Source: Pseudomonas paeninsulae | GTDB lineage: Bacteria > Pseudomonadota > Gammaproteobacteria > Pseudomonadales > Pseudomonadaceae | Reading direction: 5' to 3' | Assembly (NCBI RefSeq): GCF_035621475.1 | Contig: NZ_CP141799.1 | Span: 4,762,501 to 4,826,500 of the forward strand | Length of the DNA: 64,000 nucleotides | In this document: positions 27,558 to 36,557 of the stretch, in pieces | Position numbering within the stretch: position 1 is the stretch's first letter | Layout: each line of letters opens with the position of its first letter | Translations under genes and position numbers: made by a program | The notes under the pieces: generated by a model | What the model was told of the DNA's origin: nothing | What the model saw: only the letters and a program-made list of their open reading frames with translations | The model's database searches: none

Positions 27558-29336
27558 TTAGAACTGCGCCGCATCCAGCAGATAGAGGCTTGCGCTGCCG
27601 GCCTTGACCGAGGCGGTCAGCGAGTGGATGCGCGGCAGGATGCGCGCGAAGTAGAAGCGTGCGGTACCCAGCTTGCTGGCGTAGAAGTCGTCCTGACCTT
27701 CCTTGCCCAACGCCGTCCTGGCCATCAGTGCCCACATGTAGGCATAGGCGGTGTAGCCGAACACCTGCAGGTACTCGACCGAGGCGGCGCCGATTTCGTT
27801 GGGGTTGGCCTTGGCCCGCGCCAGCAGATCGACGGTCATCTGCTCCAGATTGCCGATGGCAGCTTTCAGCGGCTCGGTGAACTCGGCGAGCGAAACATCG
27901 GCCGAATCGGTGAAGGCCTTGATCTCATCAGCGAAGTGTTGGTAGAACGCCCCGCCGCTACCGATCACCTTGCGCCCGACCAGGTCGAGGGCTTGGATGC
28001 CGTTGGTGCCTTCGTAGATCTGGGTGATGCGGCAATCGCGCACCAGCTGCTCCTGGCCCCACTCGCGAATGAAGCCATGACCGCCGAACACCTGCTGGCC
28101 GTGGAGAGTGGTTTCCAGGCCCATGTCGGTGAGGAAGGCCTTGGCCACCGGGGTCAGCAGGGCGACCAGTTCTTCGGCGCGCTTGCGCACGACTGGGTCC
28201 TCGCTGAACTTGGCGGTATCGAGCTGCATGGCGACGTAGCTGGAGAAGGCGCGACCGCCCTCGTTCAACGCCTTCATGGTCAGCAGCATGCGGCGGACGT
28301 CGGGATGGACGATGATCGGATCGGCGACCTTGTCCTTGGCGACCGGGCCGGTCGGCGCGCGGCTCTGAATGCGCTCACGGGCGTAGTCGATGGCGCTCTG
28401 GTAGGAACGCTCGCCGGTGGCCAGGCCCTGGATGCCGACGCCCAGACGCTCGTAGTTCATCATGGTGAACATCGCGGCCAGACCGCGATTAGGCGCGTCG
28501 ACGATCCAGCCGGTGGCGCCATCGAAATTCATCACGCAGGTGCTGGAGGCCTTGATGCCCATCTTGTGCTCGATCGAGCCGCAGGACAGCGCGTTGTGCT
28601 CGCCCAGCGAGCCATCGGCGCCCACCATGAACTTGGGCACCAGAAACAGCGAGATGCCTTTCGGCCCGGCCGGTGCATCCGGCAGCTTGGCCAGCACCAG
28701 GTGAATGATGTTCTCGCTCAGGTCGTGCTCGCCCCCGGTGATGAAGATCTTGGTGCCGCTGATCTTGTAGCTGCCATCGGCTTGCGGCTCGGCCTTGGTG
28801 CGGATGATGCCCAGGTCGGTGCCGGCGTGCGACTCGGTCAGGCACATCGAGCCGGCCCAGATGCCGGCGTACATGTTTGGCAGGTACTGCTCTTTCAGCT
28901 CTTCGCTGGCGTGGGCGTTGATCGACAGGCAGGCGCCGGCGGTGAGCATCGGATAGAGGCCGAATGACAGGTTGGCCGAGTTGACCATCTCCTCGACTTG
29001 CGCGGAGATCACCTTGGGCATGCCCATGCCACCGAACAGCGGGTCGCCGCCGACCCCTACCCAACCGCCTTCGGCGTAGGCGTTGTAGGCTTCGGGAAAG
29101 CCGGCCGGCGTCTTCACCGCGCCATCGTTCCAGGTGCAGCCTTCCTCATCGCCGCTGCGATTGAGCGGGGCAATGATGCCCGCGGTGACCTTGCCGGCTT
29201 CTTCGAGAATGGCGCTGGCAGTGTCTTCATCCACCACGTCGGCCAGGGCAGGTAATTGGGCCCACAGCTTGGACACCTCGAACACTTCGTTGAGCACGAA
29301 GCGCATGTCGCGCAGGGGAGCTTTGTAGTCAGCCAT
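27558..29336 (-). CDS. Acyl-CoA dehydrogenase (long FadE-type), copy 1
   Basis: The FAD enzyme oxidises acyl-CoA to trans-2-enoyl-CoA in beta-oxidation. The 592-residue protein starts MADYKAPLRDMRFVLNEVFE and has GSMCLTESHAGTDLGIIRTK (FAD/substrate region), ISGTKIFITGGEHDLSENI, GGHGFIREWGQEQLVRDCRI and YEGTNGIQALDLVGRK with the catalytic-region glutamate. The length of about 600, instead of 380, with an extra C-terminal domain is the PA0506-0508 type. GAGGA precedes the ATG. Third in a series of three paralogues read on the same strand. Confidence 0.93.
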   Translation of the reverse strand: MADYKAPLRDMRFVLNEVFEVSKLWAQLPALADVVDEDTASAILEEAGKVTAGIIAPLNRSGDEEGCTWNDGAVKTPAGFPEAYNAYAEGGWVGVGGDPLFGGMGMPKVISAQVEEMVNSANLSFGLYPMLTAGACLSINAHASEELKEQYLPNMYAGIWAGSMCLTESHAGTDLGIIRTKAEPQADGSYKISGTKIFITGGEHDLSENIIHLVLAKLPDAPAGPKGISLFLVPKFMVGADGSLGEHNALSCGSIEHKMGIKASSTCVMNFDGATGWIVDAPNRGLAAMFTMMNYERLGVGIQGLATGERSYQSAIDYARERIQSRAPTGPVAKDKVADPIIVHPDVRRMLLTMKALNEGGRAFSSYVAMQLDTAKFSEDPVVRKRAEELVALLTPVAKAFLTDMGLETTLHGQQVFGGHGFIREWGQEQLVRDCRITQIYEGTNGIQALDLVGRKVIGSGGAFYQHFADEIKAFTDSADVSLAEFTEPLKAAIGNLEQMTVDLLARAKANPNEIGAASVEYLQVFGYTAYAYMWALMARTALGKEGQDDFYASKLGTARFYFARILPRIHSLTASVKAGSASLYLLDAAQF

Positions 29337-29458
29337 GGAAAATCCTCGAACGGAGCAACAGGGTTAAAGCAGGCCTGGGAGTTTAACCGAGCAACATTTC
29401 AGACACATAGGGTCGTGTTATGACCGAACAGTCTCAGGCTGCTTGCCAAATCGCAGAT

Positions 29459-29490
29459 AACCAAAGCCCGCCAACAGGCGGGCTTTGGTT
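29459..29490. terminator. Strong terminator between acyl-CoA dehydrogenases 1 and 2
   Basis: AACCAAAGCCCGCC and GGCGGGCTTTGGTT are perfect 14-base arms around AACA. It lies 15 bases after the minus-strand stop at 29506, so it should end the message of copy 2 before copy 1. Confidence 0.85.
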
Positions 29491-29505
29491 CGTTTCAAGC
29501 ATCGC

Positions 29506-31302
29506 TCAGAGCGCGAAATGCTCGGCTGGCAGACTCATCATGCACTCGCTGCCGGCCTCGGCCGCAGCCAGGTGGGCGGCCGTACGCGGCAGCAGGCGCT
29601 TGAAGTAGAACGCGCAGGTGGCCAGCTTGGCCTGGTAGAAGGCCGCATCGCCGGCACCCGCGTCGAGCTTCTCCTGGGCCACCAGCGCCATGCGCAACCA
29701 GAAGTAGGCCAGGATCACGTAGCCGGAGTACATCAGGTAATCCACCGAAGCGGCGCCGACCTCGTCAGGATTCTTCATCGCCGCCAGACCGATCTTCTGG
29801 GTCAGCTCGCCCCACTGGGTGTTCAGCGTCGCCAGCTGCGCCACGTAGCCCTTGAGCTGCGGATGCTCGGCCTGCGCCACGCACAACTTGTGCACGATCT
29901 TGGTGAAGCCGCGCAGCAGCTTGCCCTGGCTGCCGAGCACCTTGCGCCCGAGCAGATCGAGGGCCTGAATACCGTTGGTGCCTTCATAGATCGGCGCGAT
30001 GCGGCAATCACGAACCAGCTGTTCCATGCCCCACTCGCGGATATAGCCATGGCCGCCGAAGATCTGCATGCCGTGGTTGGTCACCTCCAGCCCGGTGTCG
30101 GTCATGAAGGCCTTGCAGATCGGGGTGAGCAAGGCCAGCAGGTTTTCCGCCTCCTCGCGCTGCTGGATGTTTTCACTGAGGTGCGCGACATCCAGTAGCT
30201 GCGCGGTGAAGTAAGCCAGGGCACGGTTGCCTTCGTTGAGCGCCTTCATGGTCAACAACATGCGCCGCACATCGGGGTGCACGATGATCGGATCGGCCGG
30301 CTTATCCGGCGCCTTCGGCCCGGTCAGGGCACGCATCTGCAGGCGCTCGTTGGCGTATTTGAGCGCGCCCTGGTAGCTCGCTTCGCCGAGGCACAGCCCC
30401 TGCATGCCGGTGCCCAAGCGTGCGTGGTTCATCATGGTGAACATGCAGTTGAGGCCTTTATTGGCCTCGCCAATCAGAAACCCGTGGGCGCTGTCGAAAT
30501 TGATCACGCAGGTGGCCGAGGCCTTGATCCCCATCTTGTGTTCGATCGAGCCGCAGCTGACCCCGTTGCGCTCACCGGCCTGGCCGGCGGTGTCGGGGAG
30601 GAACTTGGGCACGATAAACAGTGAGATACCCTTGGTTCCGGCGGGCGCGTCGGGCAGCTTGGCCAGCACCAAGTGCACGATATTCTCGCTCATGTCGTGC
30701 TCGCCGGCAGAGATGAAGATCTTGCTGCCGCTGATCGCATAGCTACCGTCGGCCTGGGGCACGGCGCGGGTCTTGATGATGCCCAGGTCGGTGCCGCAAT
30801 GCGCTTCGGTCAGGCACATGGTGCCGGTCCAGAGCCCCTCGGTCATGCGGGTCAGGTAGGTTTGCTTCTGCTCTTCCGTGCCGTGGGCATGGATCGCCGA
30901 CATAGCGCCATGGGTCAGACCCGGATACATGCCCCACGAGGTGTTGCTGGCGCCGACCATTTCGCTGTTGAGCAAACCCAGCGAATGCGGCAACCCCTGG
31001 CCACCGTAGGCCGGGTCGGCGGCCAAGCCCATCCAGCCACCTTCGGCATACTGGGCGAAAGCTTCCTTGAAGCCTTTGGGCGTGGTCACCACACCGTTAT
31101 CGAACTGACACTCTTCTTCGTCGCCGGAACGGTTCAACGGCGCCAGCACCTGCTCGCAGAACTTGGCACCTTCTTCGAGGATTGCACCGACCATGTCCGG
31201 CGTCGCCTCGCTGGCGCCGAGTGCGGCGTAGCTGGTGTGGAAGTCGAAGACATCGTCGATCAAGAAGCGCATGTCGCGTAGGGGGGCCTTGTACTCGGGC
31301 AT
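29506..31302 (-). CDS. Acyl-CoA dehydrogenase (long FadE-type), copy 2
   Basis: The 598-residue paralogue starts MPEYKAPLRDMRFLIDDVFD and keeps GTMCLTEAHCGTDLGIIKTR, ISGSKIFISAGEHDMSENIV, HGYIREWGMEQLVRDCRI and YEGTNGIQALDLLGRKVLG. It oxidises fatty acyl-CoA; the chain-length preference is not readable. GGAGAACAACC precedes the ATG. Its own terminator follows, and upstream 31303-31746 separates it from copy 3, so it is probably transcribed independently. Confidence 0.93.
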   Translation of the reverse strand: MPEYKAPLRDMRFLIDDVFDFHTSYAALGASEATPDMVGAILEEGAKFCEQVLAPLNRSGDEEECQFDNGVVTTPKGFKEAFAQYAEGGWMGLAADPAYGGQGLPHSLGLLNSEMVGASNTSWGMYPGLTHGAMSAIHAHGTEEQKQTYLTRMTEGLWTGTMCLTEAHCGTDLGIIKTRAVPQADGSYAISGSKIFISAGEHDMSENIVHLVLAKLPDAPAGTKGISLFIVPKFLPDTAGQAGERNGVSCGSIEHKMGIKASATCVINFDSAHGFLIGEANKGLNCMFTMMNHARLGTGMQGLCLGEASYQGALKYANERLQMRALTGPKAPDKPADPIIVHPDVRRMLLTMKALNEGNRALAYFTAQLLDVAHLSENIQQREEAENLLALLTPICKAFMTDTGLEVTNHGMQIFGGHGYIREWGMEQLVRDCRIAPIYEGTNGIQALDLLGRKVLGSQGKLLRGFTKIVHKLCVAQAEHPQLKGYVAQLATLNTQWGELTQKIGLAAMKNPDEVGAASVDYLMYSGYVILAYFWLRMALVAQEKLDAGAGDAAFYQAKLATCAFYFKRLLPRTAAHLAAAEAGSECMMSLPAEHFAL

Positions 31303-31494
31303 GGTTGTTCTCCGTCAGGCAGGCGCGCAAGGCGCGGGTCAATACCCCCACGCTACCGCCGAAGCGGGCTGACTCACAACAACCGTACGCCCGCTGAATG
31401 CGTCGTCATAAATGGCTGGTGCACGGCCAAGAGATGCCAGCCTCCTCGCGAAGCCGGGGCCAGGCCTGAGCAGAGACAGACCCATTAGCGCTTG

Positions 31495-31558
31495 GCGGGT
31501 TACGTGGCGCACCACTACCGCAGTTACTGCGCAAATCCTGCAGCGCCACTAACCCACC
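31495..31558. repeat. Inverted repeat, GCGGGTTACGTGGCGC family
   Basis: GCGGGTTACGTGGCGC and GCGCCACTAACCCACC are imperfect inverted arms. The GGGTTACG/TAACCCACC element is a dispersed Pseudomonas-type repeat; the hairpin after dctP (12156-12188) is a shorter relative. Confidence 0.6.
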
Positions 31559-31692
31559 CGACAAAAATTACGTGCAACAAGTAACAGGGACAGAGCATTG
31601 CTGGCGGAGCTGTTTGAGACTGTCGCCAGACAACGCTGGTCATGCCTACGCCAATGGAGCCGCGGCCGTGGTTGGTAACTGATCGGAAATAG

Positions 31693-31724
31693 AAAAGCCG
31701 CTACCCCGAGAGGTAGCGGCTTTT
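31693..31724. terminator. Terminator of acyl-CoA dehydrogenase 3
   Basis: AAAAGCCGCTACC and GGTAGCGGCTTTT are perfect 13-base arms around a six-base loop; on the minus strand the stem runs into TTTT. It lies 22 bases after the minus-strand stop at 31747. Confidence 0.88.
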
Positions 31725-31746
31725 TCAGGCGAAATCGCGGGAGGGC

Positions 31747-33552
31747 TTAGTAGCCCAGCGCGAAGTCGTCTTCGTGCATGTCCATCAGGTTGCCGGCGCC
31801 GGACAACATGGTAACCACGTGGGTGCGGGTACGCGGCAGGATGCGCGCGAAGTAGAAGCGCGCGGTCTGCAGCTTGGCCTTGTAGAAGGCTTCGTCGGCA
31901 GCACCAGCAGCGATCTTCTCGGCGGCCAGGCGCGCCATATCGGCCCAGAAGTAGGCCAGGCAGACGTAACCGGAGTACATCAGGTAGTCCACCGACGCAG
32001 CGCCGACTTCTTCGCGATCCTTCATCGCCGCCATGCCGACCTTCATGGTCAGGTCACCCCACTCCTTGTTCAGCTGGGCCAACGGCTCAACGAAGGCCTT
32101 GAGCTCCTCGTTGCCTTCGTTGGACTGGCAGAACTTGTGCACGATCTTGGTGAAGCCTTTCAGCGCCTCGCCTTGAGTCTGCAGCACCTTGCGCCCGAGC
32201 AGGTCGAGAGCCTGGATGCCAGTGGTGCCTTCGTACAACATGGAGATACGGCTGTCGCGCACGTTCTGCTCCATGCCCCACTCGGCGATAAAGCCGTGGC
32301 CGCCATAGATCTGCACGCCGTGGTTGGCCGCTTCGAAGCCGACTTCGGTCATGAACGCCTTGGCGATCGGAGTGAGGAAGGCCAGCAGGGCGTCGGCCTG
32401 TTTCTTCTCGGCTTCGTCCTGGCTGTACTTGACGATGTCGACCTGCTTGGCGGTGAAGTAGACCATGGCGCGATTGCCTTCGGCGAAGGCCTTCATGGTC
32501 AGCAACATGCGGCGTACGTCGGGGTGCACGATGATCGGGTCGGCAGCTTTTTCCGGCGCTTTCGGGCCAGTCAGGGAACGCATCTGCAGACGCTCGCGAG
32601 CGTACTTCAGACCGCCCTGGAAGCCGATTTCGGCATGCGCCAGGCCTTGCAGTGCGGTACCCAGGCGCGCGGTATTCATAAAGGTGAACATGCAGTTCAG
32701 ACCTTTATTCGCCGCGCCGATCAGGTAACCGGTTGCGCCGTCGAAGTTCATTACACAGGTGGCGTTACCATGGATACCCATCTTGTGCTCGAGCGAGCCA
32801 CAGGACACGGCATTGCGCTCGCCGGCAGCGCCTTCGGCGTTCGGCAGGAACTTGGGCACGATGAACAGCGAGATACCCTTGGTGCCTTGCGGCGCGTCGG
32901 GCAGGCGGGCCAGCACGATATGGACGATGTTGTCGGCCATGTCGTGTTCGCCAGCGGAGATAAAGATCTTGGTGCCGGAAACCTGGTAGCTGCCATCGGC
33001 CTGCGGTTCGGCCTTAGTGCGCAACATGCCCAGATCGGTGCCGCAATGCGGCTCGGTCAGGCACATGGTGCCAGTCCACTCGCCGGAAACCAGCTTGGTC
33101 AGATAAGCATGCTTCTGCTCGTCGGTGCCGTGCTCGGCAATGGTGTTCATCGCACCATGGGACAGGCCTGGGTACATGCCCCAGGACCAGTTGGCGGTAC
33201 CGACCAATTCGCTGACGACCAGACCCAGCGACTCCGGCAGGCCTTGGCCGCCGTGGTCGACGTCATGGGCCAGGCTCGGCCAGCCACCTTCGACGTACTG
33301 CTTGTAAGCTTCCTTGAAGCCGGTCGGGGTTTTAACGCCGGACTCGCTCCAGGTGCAACCTTCGGTGTCACCCACACGATTCAGCGGCGCCAGTACCTGC
33401 TCACAGAACTTGGCGCCCTCTTCGAGGATGGCGTCAACCATGTCCGGGGTAGCGTCTTGGCAGCCAGGCAGGCTCTGATAATGCGCTTCGTAGCCGAGCA
33501 GTTCGTCACGGACGAAGCGAATATCACGCAAGGGGGCCTTGTAGTCAGGCAT
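31747..33552 (-). CDS. Acyl-CoA dehydrogenase (long FadE-type), copy 3
   Basis: The 601-residue protein starts MPDYKAPLRDIRFVRDELLG at 33552, behind AGAGGTTA, and has GTMCLTEPHCGTDLGMLRTK, VSGTKIFISAGEHDMADNIV, GGHGFIAEWGMEQNVRDSRI and YEGTTGIQALDLLGRKVLQ. An open frame extends upstream to 33663, but only the 33552 start gives the N-terminus shared with the two paralogues. About 110 bases upstream lie tandem PsrA-type boxes, so fatty-acid-induced expression is expected. Confidence 0.94.
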   Translation of the reverse strand: MPDYKAPLRDIRFVRDELLGYEAHYQSLPGCQDATPDMVDAILEEGAKFCEQVLAPLNRVGDTEGCTWSESGVKTPTGFKEAYKQYVEGGWPSLAHDVDHGGQGLPESLGLVVSELVGTANWSWGMYPGLSHGAMNTIAEHGTDEQKHAYLTKLVSGEWTGTMCLTEPHCGTDLGMLRTKAEPQADGSYQVSGTKIFISAGEHDMADNIVHIVLARLPDAPQGTKGISLFIVPKFLPNAEGAAGERNAVSCGSLEHKMGIHGNATCVMNFDGATGYLIGAANKGLNCMFTFMNTARLGTALQGLAHAEIGFQGGLKYARERLQMRSLTGPKAPEKAADPIIVHPDVRRMLLTMKAFAEGNRAMVYFTAKQVDIVKYSQDEAEKKQADALLAFLTPIAKAFMTEVGFEAANHGVQIYGGHGFIAEWGMEQNVRDSRISMLYEGTTGIQALDLLGRKVLQTQGEALKGFTKIVHKFCQSNEGNEELKAFVEPLAQLNKEWGDLTMKVGMAAMKDREEVGAASVDYLMYSGYVCLAYFWADMARLAAEKIAAGAADEAFYKAKLQTARFYFARILPRTRTHVVTMLSGAGNLMDMHEDDFALGY

Positions 33553-33660
33553 AGCGAATAACCTCTGCGGTGGACTCATTAGTGTGTTTGGGTGACCGAG
33601 TGGACGGTCGCTTGGGGGATCACTCCCGATTGCCTGGAGACATCTTGGCCACCCAGCAAT

Positions 33661-33687
33661 CAAACAAGTGTTTGAAACATACGTTTA
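33661..33687. promoter_or_regulatory. Tandem PsrA-type operator
   Basis: CAAAC-AAGT-GTTTG (33661-33674) has the perfect arms of the PsrA consensus (G/C)AAAC-N2-4-GTTT(G/C). A second, weaker GAAAC-ATAC-GTTT (33674-33686) abuts it. PsrA is the long-chain fatty-acid-sensing repressor/activator of pseudomonads, and acyl-CoA dehydrogenase genes are known targets. The site is about 110 bases before the start at 33552. Confidence 0.75.
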
Positions 33688-33841
33688 CGGTCCAGCCTTG
33701 TCAAGCATCGCGGGAATAGCCGTCTGTCGGAGTCGGCCGTCCGCAGCGAAATATGTCCGTAGTTCCGGCGCGGAAGCCCAGGCGTTCGGCTGCAGGCTTT
33801 TGCCCAATAGGGCAGGGTTAAGTCGAATGGGCTGGCGGTGA

Positions 33842-34612
33842 TCAGCCAAGCAGGTCGATCAGCGGCGCAGAGTCCGGCGACTCGGCGGTGCGCCGATACA
33901 GATCGAGATCGGTTGCAGAGGAACGCGACGACTGCCGTGACGCCTCGGGATCGCCGCCCTGCTGCGCAGGTTCAGTCGCCTCGCTCGGTTGCACGCGCTC
34001 TGCTTGCCCTTGTGCGGCGTCGCTGCGCTGCAGCTCGGCCAGATCGACGCGCGCCTGGACCATCTGCGCCTGGGCTTGCGCCGCCACACGCAGGTCCTGA
34101 GCGGAGGGCTCGGCCGGCGACAGGGCCGCACGCACGACGATGCCCATCTTGCTCAGGGTCGCTCGCGGGTCGTTCGCCACCGCGCCGGTGTCGATACTGA
34201 CCTCACCCGCGACGGCATAGCGCTGGCCATCTGGACCACGGGTGTAGGTAAAGCTCGGTGCGCCGGCATAGCCACCACCAACCGCCGCGTGGGCCTGCTC
34301 GTGGGTACGTACTTCGCGATCACGACTGGCCAGCTCGGCAATTTCCAGCTGTTCGATGCGCTGTTGTTGCGAGCTGGGTTCGGCTGTGTCCCGCTTGCCA
34401 GCGGACTGGGTCGCCTGCTCGGCAGGCTGATCCGCTTCTTCGCGGGCAGATGCGCTCTGTTCATCGCTCAGGGCGGGCGATGGGGTAGCGGGCGCCTGGG
34501 CAGCGCGGGTCAGGTCAGGGGAAACCTCAGCCGAGGCGGCGGGCACAACAAGGCGAGCCGGCGATGGCGGCACTGCCGGTGAACGATACGTCGGCGCAGC
34601 GCCGATTTGCAT
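33842..34612 (-). CDS. SprA-related / putative metalloprotease CJM1_0395 family protein
   Basis: The 256-residue protein has Ala/Pro/Ser/Gln-rich low-complexity ends and one conserved core: ELASRDREVRTHEQAHAAVG, then GGYAGAPSFTYTRGPDGQRY, then AVAGEVSID. This HEQAH-containing region defines the SprA-related family (PF12118), annotated as putative metalloproteases because HExxH is approximated (HEQAH). No signal peptide is seen. AAGGAGG lies six bases before the ATG. The activity is unproven. Confidence 0.8.
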   Translation of the reverse strand: MQIGAAPTYRSPAVPPSPARLVVPAASAEVSPDLTRAAQAPATPSPALSDEQSASAREEADQPAEQATQSAGKRDTAEPSSQQQRIEQLEIAELASRDREVRTHEQAHAAVGGGYAGAPSFTYTRGPDGQRYAVAGEVSIDTGAVANDPRATLSKMGIVVRAALSPAEPSAQDLRVAAQAQAQMVQARVDLAELQRSDAAQGQAERVQPSEATEPAQQGGDPEASRQSSRSSATDLDLYRRTAESPDSAPLIDLLG

Positions 34613-34660
34613 GGCGTACCTCCTTGTCGTCGCGCATGAGTACTGGTCGCGTCAGCGACC

Positions 34661-34960
34661 TCAGGCTTTGGTGTCGATCAGCGTGCCCAGCACTTCATCG
34701 GCAGTGCGCACGACACGCGCGCCAGCCTGTGCCTCGTTCTGGCCCACACGCAACGCGACCAGGCTTTCGGCCAGGTCCGCAGGGTTTTTCCCGGCCGCTT
34801 CTGCTGACGGGTTGACCTGATTGAGCGCGGCCGTTTGCGCCGCCTGTTGGGGCCCTGCGATGCCACTGCCGGCGATTTCGGCGGCAGCCTGATCGACCCG
34901 ACGCTGCCCCGACTGAATGGTGCTGATACCCGAACTGAAGGCGTTAGCGGAGATTTGCAT
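34661..34960 (-). CDS. Small protein with flagellar rod/hook-like ends
   Basis: The 99-residue protein is close to the PA0505-type hypothetical by position. Its head (ANAFSSGISTIQSGQRRVDQ) and its tail (LAESLVALRVGQNEAQAGAR, then VVRTADEVLGTLIDTKA) resemble the N- and C-terminal helices of flagellar axial proteins, where tails read like QRAYEANAKVIKTADEML. No hook or rod body lies between. The function is unknown. GGGAG precedes the ATG. The SprA-related gene follows 48 bases downstream. Confidence 0.65.
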   Translation of the reverse strand: MQISANAFSSGISTIQSGQRRVDQAAAEIAGSGIAGPQQAAQTAALNQVNPSAEAAGKNPADLAESLVALRVGQNEAQAGARVVRTADEVLGTLIDTKA

Positions 34961-35056
34961 GAACCAGCTCCCGCAGGTGTACTACATGAATGCACTGCAT
35001 TGAAGCAGATAATCCGCCTGATGCGTACTGGCAAAATGCTATGGCAAAAGGCCTGC

Positions 35057-35746
35057 TTATAGCACCAACTCCAGCAGCGCCAGATCGAGACACTCGGCCA
35101 CCGCCGCCGGCGTCGCGCTGGCCAGGCGCGGCACCCGCCCAAGGCAAGGCGCCGGCAAGCGCTCGGCGAGGGTCGCCAGGTTCTCCTCCAGACGTGACGT
35201 CTTGGGATCGACCACGTTGGCCACCCAACCGGCCAGGGTCAGGCCATCGCGAGCAATCGCCTCGGCGGTCAGTACGGCGTGATTGATGCACCCCAGGCGC
35301 ACCCCGACCACCAGAATCACCGGCAAACCCAGGCTGATCGCCAGGTCCGACAGCGCCGCCTGGCCGGCCAGCGGCACGCGCCAACCGCCGGCGCCTTCGA
35401 CCACGGTGAAATCCGCGCCCTTGTCGAGAATCTTCTGCACCGGCCCCTGCAGGGCCTCCAAATCCAGGCGCACACCGGCTTCGCGGGCCGCCAGATGCGG
35501 GGCGATAGCCGGGGCAAAGGCCAGTGGATTGACCTCCTCGTAGCGCAGCGCCAGGCTGCATTCGCCAAGCAGGGCCAGGGCATCGTCGTTGCGCAGGCCT
35601 GCGGCAGTCTTGCTGCAACCGGAGGCGACCGGTTTGGCGGCGGCAGTCGACAGCCCGGCCATGCGCGCGGCATGCAGCAAGCCGACGGCAATGGTGGTCT
35701 TGCCGACCTCGGTGTCGGTACCAGTGACGAAGAAGGCTGCAGTCAT
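35057..35746 (-). CDS. bioD: Dethiobiotin synthetase BioD
   Basis: BioD closes the ureido ring of dethiobiotin from DAPA, CO2 and ATP. The 229-residue protein starts MTAAFFVTGTDTEVGKTTIA with the P-loop GTDTEVGKTT, then AAKPVASGC, VEGAGGWRVPL and LVVGVRLGCINHA, all BioD signatures. The start at 35746 is one base beyond the bioC stop region (bioC ends 35748), so the genes abut. Last of the bioB-F-H-C-D series. Confidence 0.96.
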   Translation of the reverse strand: MTAAFFVTGTDTEVGKTTIAVGLLHAARMAGLSTAAAKPVASGCSKTAAGLRNDDALALLGECSLALRYEEVNPLAFAPAIAPHLAAREAGVRLDLEALQGPVQKILDKGADFTVVEGAGGWRVPLAGQAALSDLAISLGLPVILVVGVRLGCINHAVLTAEAIARDGLTLAGWVANVVDPKTSRLEENLATLAERLPAPCLGRVPRLASATPAAVAECLDLALLELVL

Positions 35747-35747
35747 C

Positions 35748-36557
35748 TCAATTCTCTTTGCGTAAAAGGCCGTAGACCACCTGATAGCTCGCCGGCAGGC
35801 CTTGCGGCTGACGGAATTGCTCATAGGCGGCGATCAGCGCCAGCATGCGGGCGCGCCCGGTCAGGCCGCCCGGGCGACCGGGATTAAGGTTGTGTGCACC
35901 CAACGCCTTGAGTTCATGGGTCAGGCTGCGCAGGTCGGGGTAATGCAGCACCTCGGCCTGGGTTTGCAGGCTGAGCACCTGCAGGCCGCTGCCTGCGCAA
36001 AGCTGCTGGTAATCGGCGAGGCGGCGGAAGCGGTTGACGTGGACGAAACCGTCCACCGCCTGCCAGCTATCACGCAACTCCTGCAAGGTGCCGACGCACA
36101 GACTGCTGAAGGCCAGCACACCGCCGGGGCGCAATACGCGCCGGGCTTCGCTGAGCACCGCGGCAAAGTCCGCACACCACTGCAGCGCCAGGCTGGAAAA
36201 CAGCAGGTCGCAGGACTCGTCGCGCAGCGGCAGGCACTCGGCATCGCCGGCGGCAAACTGCTGCGCGCCGCCCAATGGCTGGGCGTGGCGCAGCATGCCC
36301 TCGGCAATATCCAGGGCCACGCCCTCGGCAGCGCCGAAGCGCTGGCCCAGAGCACGACTGAAGTAGCCGGTGCCACAGCCCAGGTCGAGCCAGCGTTGCG
36401 GATCAATGGCCGCAGGCAAGCGCGTCAGCAACTCGCCGCCAACCTTGCGCTGCAGGGCCGCGACACTGTCGTAGCTGTCGGCCGCGCGGGAAAAGGACGC
36501 GGCGACCTGACGCTTGTCCGGCAGGCCGCTCAGCGGGCCTTGTGTCCACTCAGTCAT
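35748..36557 (-). CDS. bioC: Malonyl-ACP O-methyltransferase BioC
   Basis: BioC methylates malonyl-ACP so that it can enter fatty-acid synthesis on the way to pimeloyl-ACP. The 269-residue SAM methyltransferase has [34 protein letters not shown] (motif I), [11 protein letters not shown] and [15 protein letters not shown]. The start at 36557 overlaps the end of bioH by eight bases. Confidence 0.95.
   Translation of the reverse strand: MTEWTQGPLSGLPDKRQVAASFSRAADSYDSVAALQRKVGGELLTRLPAAIDPQRWLDLGCGTGYFSRALGQRFGAAEGVALDIAEGMLRHAQPLGGAQQFAAGDAECLPLRDESCDLLFSSLALQWCADFAAVLSEARRVLRPGGVLAFSSLCVGTLQELRDSWQAVDGFVHVNRFRRLADYQQLCAGSGLQVLSLQTQAEVLHYPDLRSLTHELKALGAHNLNPGRPGGLTGRARMLALIAAYEQFRQPQGLPASYQVVYGLLRKEN

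Larger units (their letters stand above)
31303..31746. other. Gene-free stretch between acyl-CoA dehydrogenases 2 and 3
   Basis: These 444 bases contain the promoter region of copy 2, a repeat of the GGGTTACGTGGCGC type (31495-31558) and the terminator of copy 3 (31693-31724). I see no coding frame and no PsrA-like operator here. Confidence 0.6.

Noticed and set aside
31774..33561. 595-codon plus-strand frame
   Set aside because: Antisense shadow of acyl-CoA dehydrogenase copy 3; the three dehydrogenases each give such a shadow.
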